20,043 nt of DNA from an uncultured Bacteroidales bacterium (lineage in GTDB: Bacteria; Bacteroidota; Bacteroidia; Bacteroidales; Marinilabiliaceae). Shown piece after piece: positions 14,146 to 20,043 of this stretch (its first letter is position 1; every line of letters begins with the position of its first letter). The stretch is from contig CAKVCS010000005.1 in assembly GCA_934725785.1 (NCBI GenBank), positions 1 through 20,043 of the forward strand. Direction: 5' to 3'. Made by a program: the position numbers and the translations under genes. The notes beneath the pieces are model-generated. The model did no database searches, was not told the DNA's origin, and worked only from the letters and a program-made list of their open reading frames with translations.

Positions 14146-15114
14146 TTAGTCCATTCCGTCGATGGTTATTATGTCGCCATTCTCGTCATATTTCAGCTCG
14201 CAGACCTTGAGGCTTCGCAGCCACGTCCTGCCGCCGCTCGGCACGCTGTCGTGATGGAAGAGCCACCACTTGCCCTCGTACTCGACAATACAGTGGTGAG
14301 TGGTCCACCCCACTACGGGTGTCAAGATAACGCCGCGGTAGGTGAAGGGGCCCATGGGGCTGTCGCCCACGGCGTAGCAGAGGAGGTGCGTGTCTCCCGT
14401 GGAGTATGAGTAGTAGTACTTTCCGTTGTACTTGTGCACCCACGACGCCTCGAAGAACCTGTGCGGGTCCGAGGCCTTCATTGGTGTGCCGTCGGCATTG
14501 AGCAGCTTGACGTCGGCCGGTGCCTGGGCGAACTGCTTCATGTCGTCGGAGAGGATTGTCACCTTGGGGCAGAGGGCCGGCTCGTCGCCCTCGGGCAGTA
14601 TGGCGGCCTCGAGGGCCTTGTTGTCGCGGTAGCGCTGCAGCTGTCCGCCCCAAAGCCCGCCGAAATAGACGTAATACTTGCCCCCGTCCTCAAACACGCA
14701 CTGGTCTATGCTATAGCTTCCCCTGACGGGGTCCGGCTCGGGGACGAACGGGCCCTCGGGGCGGTCGGCAACCGCCACTCCCATGCGGAAGATGTCATTC
14801 TGATCCTTGAGCGGGAAGTAGAGGTAGAACTTGCCGTCCTTACCCTTGGCGCAGTCGCAATCCCACAGCTGCCGGCCGTGCCATGGGATGTCCTTCGTGT
14901 CGAGAATCACGCCGTGGTCCACCACGGGGGCTGTCATCGGGTCGCCCTCGATGGTGAAGACGTGATAATCCTTCATGTTGAAGTGGTCGCCATTGTCATT
15001 CTCGGGGATTCCGCTCTCCCAGTCGTGAGACGGGTAGATGTAGAGCTTGCCGTCCCAGACGTGGGCCGAGGGGTCGGCCATATAGTCGTTCGGGACGAGA
15101 TATCTTTTCTTCAT
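14146..15114 (-). CDS. Glycoside hydrolase family 43 (probable cytoplasmic beta-xylosidase/arabinofuranosidase)
   Basis: A 322-residue single-domain five-bladed beta-propeller hydrolase. The three GH43 acidic residues can be placed: general base Asp14 in YMADPSAHVWDGKLYIYPSHD, pKa-modulating Asp137 in SYSIDQCVFEDGGKYYVYF, and general acid Glu222 in HRFFEASWVHKYNGKYYYSYS. No signal peptide or lipobox precedes the propeller (it opens MKKRYLVPNDYMADP), so it should act in the cytoplasm on imported xylo- or arabinoxylo-oligosaccharides. It follows the GH10 gene by 27 bases and is the last hydrolase of the operon. Exact specificity among GH43 enzymes cannot be decided from the sequence. Confidence 0.9.
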   Translation of the reverse strand: MKKRYLVPNDYMADPSAHVWDGKLYIYPSHDWESGIPENDNGDHFNMKDYHVFTIEGDPMTAPVVDHGVILDTKDIPWHGRQLWDCDCAKGKDGKFYLYFPLKDQNDIFRMGVAVADRPEGPFVPEPDPVRGSYSIDQCVFEDGGKYYVYFGGLWGGQLQRYRDNKALEAAILPEGDEPALCPKVTILSDDMKQFAQAPADVKLLNADGTPMKASDPHRFFEASWVHKYNGKYYYSYSTGDTHLLCYAVGDSPMGPFTYRGVILTPVVGWTTHHCIVEYEGKWWLFHHDSVPSGGRTWLRSLKVCELKYDENGDIITIDGMD

Positions 15115-15141
15115 AAGATGCTGATATTTATGAGTATGATG

Positions 15142-16269
15142 TTACTTTTCGCTTTTGCGGCCCGACAGGATGTCGGAGACGAAAGGCTTCGGGTTTCCGT
15201 CACGGTCGAAGAGCAGGGGGTAGTCCTTACGGCCAAGGATGGGGAAGTCGTTCTTCCACGACATGGCGTCCGTCACTCCCCAGGCCGTCACGCGCTTGAT
15301 GTCTTGCGAACGGCTCACGAAGATATCCCAGAACATGCGCATACGCTTGTTCCACAGGGTGCTGACGCTGTCGGGAAGCCCGTCGCGGTAGATGTCAGTT
15401 GTTTTAGACACGTCCGTCAGCTCATCGCCTATAGCGACGTTGGCGCTCTGGGTCACCGTGGGCAGCGCGCCCATGTCCCACTCTGTTATCATCACGGGCA
15501 TCCCTATCTTACGGAAATCGTCCAACGTGCGGACTACCGACGCCGAGTCGGGATAATCGATGCCCATATGCCCTTGCAGACCTATGGCGTCGAGCCTCAG
15601 CCCGCGCGAGCGTATGGTGTCGATGACGGCGAGGTAGCCGGCGCGGCGGCCAGGGTTCGTCATGCCATAATCGTTGAGGTAGAGCTCTGCGTCGGGGTCG
15701 GCCTGATGGGCGACCTCAAGAGCCTCGTATATAAAATCATAGCCCATGGCACGGGATAGGGGCGAGTCCCTCAGCGAGCCGTCCTCGACAATGGTCTCGT
15801 TGCACACGTCCCACCCCTTGATCCGGCCTTTGTACCGGCCGACCACGGTCTCTATGTGTTCTTTGATTCGCTGGCGGAGCACGCCGGCGGACACTTCATT
15901 GCCGAGCGAGTCGACATAAAACCACGGGGCGGCCTGCGAATGCCACACCAGGCAATGGCCTATCACCTCCATGCCGTTGGCCTCGGCGAAAGCCATGAGG
16001 CTGTCGGCCCCCGCAAAGTCGTAGCGGCCCTCCTCGGGGTGGATGTACAGGCACTTCATCTCGTTCTCCGCCACGACGGAGTTGAAATGCTTCTTCACAA
16101 TGCTGACCGACAAGGAGTCGCGGCCCGCCATCTGCTCCCCGTTGACGGCGGCGCCTATGCTGAACCTGTCACCGATGACGTCTTTGAGTCCCAGCGAAGG
16201 GCTCTTGCCCGAAGGCGCGCATGCCGCAAGGGTCAAAGCGGCCACAGGCGCTATAATCTTAATGTTCAT
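15142..16269 (-). CDS. GH10 endo-beta-1,4-xylanase, lipoprotein
   Basis: A 375-residue enzyme with a lipoprotein signal (MNIKIIAPVAALTLAAC, Cys17), so it is membrane-anchored. The GH10 (beta/alpha)8 barrel shows NSVVAENEMKCLYIHPEEGRYDF, GHCLVWHSQAAPWF, the acid/base motif WDVCNETI with Glu158, and LYLNDYGMT. IGLQGHMG is followed by the nucleophile motif MITEWDMG with Glu263, and AWGVTDAMSW comes near the end. It cleaves the xylan backbone internally, retaining configuration. No carbohydrate-binding insert is present. Trp directly after the nucleophile is less usual than the Leu, Met or Phe seen in many GH10 enzymes. It lies 32 bases after the symporter and 27 before GH43. Confidence 0.94.
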   Translation of the reverse strand: MNIKIIAPVAALTLAACAPSGKSPSLGLKDVIGDRFSIGAAVNGEQMAGRDSLSVSIVKKHFNSVVAENEMKCLYIHPEEGRYDFAGADSLMAFAEANGMEVIGHCLVWHSQAAPWFYVDSLGNEVSAGVLRQRIKEHIETVVGRYKGRIKGWDVCNETIVEDGSLRDSPLSRAMGYDFIYEALEVAHQADPDAELYLNDYGMTNPGRRAGYLAVIDTIRSRGLRLDAIGLQGHMGIDYPDSASVVRTLDDFRKIGMPVMITEWDMGALPTVTQSANVAIGDELTDVSKTTDIYRDGLPDSVSTLWNKRMRMFWDIFVSRSQDIKRVTAWGVTDAMSWKNDFPILGRKDYPLLFDRDGNPKPFVSDILSGRKSEK

Positions 16270-16301
16270 ATTTTATTTTTGAAACTGTTTAGTTTTTTAG
16301 A

Positions 16302-17717
16302 CTATGCTGACAGTGTCGGGTCGGCATGCTGGCTGCGATGCCTCGCCTCGACCTCGGCGTTGATCTTGTCGATGACCTCATCCTCAAGCTCGTACTTGGA
16401 TATGATAAGCATGGCCAGGACAAGAAGCGCGGCCGGGATGACACAGACGAGCCACAGAATGCCCTGCTCGGCGAACGGGGTCTGCGTGGTGGCGTTCTCG
16501 CCATCGAAACCAACATAGGCGAGGACAAGCCCGGGGACGACGCCGCCGAGGGCCATGCCCGCCTTGAAGAATATGCCTGTTAGCGCGTTGACAATGCCCG
16601 ATATGCGCTTGCCGCTCTTCCACTCGCCATAGCTGATGACCTCAGGCACGAGCGCCCACATGTAGCCCGTGGCCACTATGACGCCTGTCGACTTGACGAA
16701 CTGCGCCACCATGACGAGCCAAATCTGATTCTTGAGCGCGTCAATCATCGAGACGGCGTAGAGGATGCCCATGCCGAGAATGGCTATGCCGAGAAATATG
16801 TAGAACATGTTCTTCTTTCCGAGCTTCTGCTTGATCAGCGGCACGAGCGGCATGAAAATGAACGCCGGAGCGGAGCCGAGCCCCATGAACAGCGCCATGT
16901 ACTCGGGCGCATGGACGTTGTAGACCATGTAATACGAGCCTGCCGAGTTGCCAACCGACATCATGGCGAACGCCGTTATGAAGAAGAAGGCGATGACGCG
17001 CAGAGGCCTGTTGCGCACGAACTCCATAAAGAGGTCGGAGAGCTTGACATTGTCCGCCTCGCGGCTGTCCATGACGACCCTCTCCTTGCACTGCGAGAAG
17101 CAGAAGAGGAGCAGCGCGAGGCCAATGACGGCGTATACGGCCATGGTGACGAACCACGCGCTGGCCGCCTCGGGCGTGTTGGTCTTGCCGTCGGGCGAGA
17201 GGAAGGCGACGAGCAGCGGAATGCCCGACGCCACGGCGAGCCCGCCGCAGTTCGCCATGAACATGCGTACGGACGTGAGTATCGTTATCTCGCCAGTGTC
17301 CCTCGTCAGGCTGGCGTTGAGCGCGCCATATGGCACGTTTATGAGCGTGTAGCACATTGACATGCCGACATACGTGACGTAGGCGTAGGCGACCGAGCCG
17401 TGAAAGCCGTTCCAGAAGCAGAGGATGGCGAAGCCCGTGAGCGGTATGCCGCCGAAGACAAGGTAGCTGCGGTACTTGCCGAGTCGCGGAGTCACGCGGT
17501 CGACAAAAGTGCCAACGAGGGGATCCCACGCCACGTCCACCAGGCGGACAATGAGGAACATGAACGCCGCCACCTTGGGGTCGAGCCCATAGACGTTGGT
17601 GTAGAAGAAGAGCAGGTACATACAGATGGTCTGGTAGATGAGGTTTTGAGCCAAATCTCCCGCCCCGAAGCCTATGCGCTGCAGCCAGCTCAGTTTGTAG
17701 AAACCGTTGTTATCCAT
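16302..17717 (-). CDS. GPH-family sugar:cation symporter (MelB/XynP type)
   Basis: A 471-residue, 12-helix transporter of the glycoside-pentoside-hexuronide:cation symporter family. The N-terminal family signature VRLVDVAWDPLVGTFVDR is followed by TPRLGKYRSYLVFG, with Asp61 and Asp65 matching the cation-site acids of MelB. NVPYGALNASLTRD and WALVPEVISYGEWKSGKRISG are also typical. It sits in the inner membrane and should import short oligosaccharides. Flanked by an esterase and a GH10 xylanase, xylobiose, xylotriose or decorated xylo-oligosaccharides are the likely cargo. The gap to GH10 is 32 bases and to the esterase 38 bases. Confidence 0.93.
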   Translation of the reverse strand: MDNNGFYKLSWLQRIGFGAGDLAQNLIYQTICMYLLFFYTNVYGLDPKVAAFMFLIVRLVDVAWDPLVGTFVDRVTPRLGKYRSYLVFGGIPLTGFAILCFWNGFHGSVAYAYVTYVGMSMCYTLINVPYGALNASLTRDTGEITILTSVRMFMANCGGLAVASGIPLLVAFLSPDGKTNTPEAASAWFVTMAVYAVIGLALLLFCFSQCKERVVMDSREADNVKLSDLFMEFVRNRPLRVIAFFFITAFAMMSVGNSAGSYYMVYNVHAPEYMALFMGLGSAPAFIFMPLVPLIKQKLGKKNMFYIFLGIAILGMGILYAVSMIDALKNQIWLVMVAQFVKSTGVIVATGYMWALVPEVISYGEWKSGKRISGIVNALTGIFFKAGMALGGVVPGLVLAYVGFDGENATTQTPFAEQGILWLVCVIPAALLVLAMLIISKYELEDEVIDKINAEVEARHRSQHADPTLSA

Positions 17718-17755
17718 CGGTCTTTCCGTTTTCTTAATTTGATATTCAGATTTGT

Positions 17756-19411
17756 CTATTTAATTGACTTCATGGCGTTTGCCGCGCGGATGCCTACCGT
17801 TTTCTTGTCGAGCGGGTGGATGTCGTTCCACTCACCGAGGTCGTGCGCCTCGGCGAGTGCCGCGCGCGGGTCCGAGGCGGCCACCTCGGCCTGCATCTTC
17901 TGGAAGTTGCGGAGCCACGGCTTGACGGGCTTTTCATAATCGGCGAGCTCAATTATGACAAACTTCATATCCGGGTTGGCGAAGAGCGTCCGCCAGTTGG
18001 ACATCATGCCGCGCAACATCTTGCGATACTCCCCCTCGCGGCCCACATTGCTCTCGCCTTGATACCACAGCGCTCCGGCGAAGCGCATGCCGTCGAGCGG
18101 GGCGACCATGGCATTGTAAAGAACCGTAGGCGTGTAGTAGAAGAAGGGGACTCCGGGCTTGCTTGGCATAGGCACGGCGTAGAGATGCCTCCACTCGTCG
18201 TCGAGGTCAATCTTGCTTATGTTCATTCCGCACAGCCACTTGTTGCCACCGAAGAATATCCCGCGGTACTTGTCCGCCACGAAGGCGGGCGCTCCGTTCT
18301 GGCTTACGAGCCTGACGGCTATGACGTTCTTGCCCGCATGGAGGGTACCCTGAGGGATGTCATATATTCGCGGCGGGTACTGGTAATACGTGACGCCGAC
18401 CTTCACGCCATTCACCCACACCTCGTCCGCATCGATGAGGGTCCCGAGTCGCAGCGTGGCTTGGAGAGAGGCCTGGCTGGCGGACACCTCGATAGTCTTG
18501 CGGAACCAGTGGGCGCCGTTGAGGGGCCTGATGTCGTCGCTGGCCCAAGAGCCATCCGTGGCCTTGACGGCCTCCCACCTGGAGTCGTCGAAGCCCTCGG
18601 CCTTCCAGTCTATTGAGAGAGCGGCCTCCTTGTGGGCGAGCGTATTCTCCCACCTGTCGCCAGCCTCCTTGCCATAGTTCTCAACCATCTTGCGGTAGCT
18701 GTCGTCGGCATTGACGTCGAGCTGGCTCACCGGCAGCGCAAAGCCATCGGCCAGCAGCTGCTCGCGGCTCATCCAAGCCTCTATGGGCGACCCGCCCACG
18801 GCAGCCTCGACGACGCCTACAGCCACCGTCGGCTGCGCGGCCTGCATCTCGCGTGCGAAGAAGTACGCGCAAGCCGAGAAGTCGGCTGATGTCTCGGGGC
18901 CGAGCGACTTCCATCCGTCGGTCGCGACATCGCCAGTCGGGCCTGTGAAGCTCGTGGCGAGGTTGACCTTCAGGAGGCGAACCTTGCTATTGACCGTGGC
19001 GTTGATCTCCATGGCATACTTGTCCATGACGCGCCTGACCGGCAGCTCCATGTTGCTCTGCCCCGAGCATAGATATACGTCGCCCACCATGACGTCGGAG
19101 AGCTTAAGCCCGCCAAAGTCCATCACGTAGGGGCCTCCCGCGCGCAGAGCGGGGAGCTTGACAGCCCAACGGCCGTCGTCACCCGCCTTCACGCTGATTT
19201 TCCCGGTTTTCTTGCCCGCCCGGGTCAGGGGCTCGGCGCCGTCGAACTCTACATCGAAGGCCTCGCCGGCATCCGCCGTTCCGCGCAGCGTGACCTCTTG
19301 TCCGCGTTGGATAACCATCCCGCTCGTTATCCACGCCGCCGGCTTCACGGAGGCGAGGAGCGGCGTGGACGCCGCAAGAGCCACGGACATAATTATTGTC
19401 GTGTATCTCAT
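17756..19411 (-). CDS. SASA-domain carbohydrate acetylesterase (9-O-acetylesterase-like), probable acetylxylan esterase
   Basis: A 551-residue exported SGNH-fold esterase. The signal peptide is MRYTTIIMSVALAASTPLLAS; a start at 19435 would add eight residues, but ATG 19411 gives the usual signal and a 34-base gap after GH115. An N-terminal beta domain (about 22-105) precedes the catalytic GQSNME (117-122, Ser119), GGSPIEAW (206-213), WYQGESN (449-455) and the Asp-His pair in NDIHPLDK (530-536). Between the catalytic halves, about 225-430, lies an inserted jelly-roll (HWFRKTIEV, DADEVWVNGVKVG, LHAGKNVIAVRLV) like a GH2 sugar-binding domain. Annotators would call it sialate O-acetylesterase, but the xylan neighbours point to deacetylation of xylan side groups. 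Confidence 0.88.
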   Translation of the reverse strand: MRYTTIIMSVALAASTPLLASVKPAAWITSGMVIQRGQEVTLRGTADAGEAFDVEFDGAEPLTRAGKKTGKISVKAGDDGRWAVKLPALRAGGPYVMDFGGLKLSDVMVGDVYLCSGQSNMELPVRRVMDKYAMEINATVNSKVRLLKVNLATSFTGPTGDVATDGWKSLGPETSADFSACAYFFAREMQAAQPTVAVGVVEAAVGGSPIEAWMSREQLLADGFALPVSQLDVNADDSYRKMVENYGKEAGDRWENTLAHKEAALSIDWKAEGFDDSRWEAVKATDGSWASDDIRPLNGAHWFRKTIEVSASQASLQATLRLGTLIDADEVWVNGVKVGVTYYQYPPRIYDIPQGTLHAGKNVIAVRLVSQNGAPAFVADKYRGIFFGGNKWLCGMNISKIDLDDEWRHLYAVPMPSKPGVPFFYYTPTVLYNAMVAPLDGMRFAGALWYQGESNVGREGEYRKMLRGMMSNWRTLFANPDMKFVIIELADYEKPVKPWLRNFQKMQAEVAASDPRAALAEAHDLGEWNDIHPLDKKTVGIRAANAMKSIK

Positions 19412-19445
19412 ATCAGATAGGTTTTTCGTTATCATAATATCAATG

Positions 19446-20043
19446 TCACTCCCTGACGGTGACGGGGGTCGAGGGCGCGCCGAGATAGGACGGTTTGAGC
19501 CCGCCCATGTCTATCATGACCTTTTGCAGGACCATGGCGTCATCCACAGGGCGTATGCGTATCGTGTGCTTTCCGGCCGAGACAGCCTCGAGCTTCTGGC
19601 CTACTATGATGGCGTTTTCGCCAACCCACTTGCGCCAAGTGTTCTCGTCGAGCGCTCCGTTTATGGGGACCCAGCCTTCGCCCATGCCGGCATTGAGGCT
19701 CAGCGACTTCTGGCCTCCGCCGAAGCCGTCTGAGCCGCCTCCATAGAGGCCGTGGACGTCAATCTCGTGCTCCGCCCCGCCGTCTATCGACACAGCGAGC
19801 TTGTGCCCGTTGCCGGCATAGTTGAGCGTAGGGCTAAGCACCACCTGCAGCTTTGGCTCGCCCGTGCTCGCGAACTCCACGTCGTACTCCACCCACGTGG
19901 CGGGCGTGACCGAGCGCGCCGTCAGGGCCGAGCCTGTGCGCCCAAGGTTGGGAACGAGCGTCCAGTCTCCGCTGCGCCGGCTGGGGCTCTCGGCGTTGAA
20001 CGAGACGTAGCCGTCGCCCTCGACGTAGAGCATGGTGCCGCTC
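19446..20043 (-). CDS. GH115 xylan alpha-1,2-glucuronidase, C-terminal part (runs off right edge)
   Basis: The last 199 codons of a larger gene, open to the right edge with no start needed (an internal ATG lies at 20033). The end of GH115 proteins is recognisable: a beta-sandwich beginning YVSFNAESPSRR with WTLVPNLGRTGSAL, then VEYDVEF, and KLAVSIDGG. It closes with KHTIRIRPVDDAMVLQKVMID and GGLKPSYLGAPST. GH115 enzymes remove glucuronic or 4-O-methyl-glucuronic acid from xylan and usually exceed 800 residues; the catalytic domain lies outside the window. It is the first visible gene of the operon, ending 34 bases before the chosen esterase start. Confidence 0.85.
   Translation of the reverse strand, partial: SGTMLYVEGDGYVSFNAESPSRRSGDWTLVPNLGRTGSALTARSVTPATWVEYDVEFASTGEPKLQVVLSPTLNYAGNGHKLAVSIDGGAEHEIDVHGLYGGGSDGFGGGQKSLSLNAGMGEGWVPINGALDENTWRKWVGENAIIVGQKLEAVSAGKHTIRIRPVDDAMVLQKVMIDMGGLKPSYLGAPSTPVTVRE

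Noticed and set aside
14434..15759. Plus-strand open frame of 441 codons spanning GH43 and GH10
   Set aside because: It crosses two well-supported minus-strand genes and shows no domain. This is a typical high-GC shadow frame.
1..20043. tRNA, rRNA, CRISPR array, insertion sequence or integrase
   Set aside because: I looked for cloverleaf-like segments, regularly spaced repeats and transposase or recombinase motifs on both strands and saw none.

Overview
The window looks like a chromosomal segment of a GC-rich member of the order Bacteroidales. Evidence is a TonB-dependent receptor with an N-terminal carboxypeptidase-regulatory-like domain paired with a DUF4249 lipoprotein, lipobox-bearing surface proteins, a LytS/LytTR-type two-component pair, a GH115/GH10/GH43 xylan locus, fused hisIE, and a possible TAnnTTYG promoter element. 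I cannot fix the family or genus from sequence alone.

Region 1 (1-4995, minus strand) is a densely packed run read right to left: hisF, hisIE, an HD-domain phosphohydrolase, a C_GCAxxG_C_C cysteine protein, a flippase-like (UPF0104/LPG-synthase-type) membrane protein, the murein tripeptide ligase mpl, and a gene cut by the left edge that resembles the N-terminus of NAD kinase. Spacers are about 10-55 bases, so this is probably one operon mixing histidine biosynthesis with housekeeping and envelope functions. Upstream lies a ypfJ-type zinc metallopeptidase (5132-6034, minus), separated from hisF by a hairpin followed by a T-rich tract.

Region 2 (6202-13221, plus strand) is a six-gene array: LytS-type histidine kinase, LytTR response regulator, a lipoprotein of unknown function, a small outer-membrane beta-barrel protein, a TonB-dependent receptor and a DUF4249 lipoprotein. 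It closes with a strong intrinsic terminator (13314-13356). The lipoprotein and beta-barrel genes are visibly AT-richer than their flanks, suggesting insertion or faster evolution. A reasonable inference is a self-regulated surface uptake or sensing system whose ligand is unknown.

Region 3 (14146-20043, minus strand) is a glucuronoxylan-use operon: GH115 alpha-glucuronidase (partial, right edge), SASA-type acetylesterase, GPH-family sugar symporter, GH10 endoxylanase lipoprotein and a signal-less GH43. The layout suggests that GH10, GH115 and the esterase trim xylan outside the cytoplasm, the symporter imports short oligosaccharides, and GH43 finishes them inside. No SusC/SusD pair is visible in the window for this locus.

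Between regions 2 and 3 lies the most unusual gene (13355-14017, minus): a 220-residue open frame collinear with the N-terminal substrate domain of S-adenosylhomocysteine hydrolase. It has lost the usual substrate-contact motifs and the whole NAD domain, yet shows no frameshift or internal stop. It looks like a pseudoenzyme or a repurposed fragment. No tRNA, rRNA, CRISPR array or insertion sequence was recognised.
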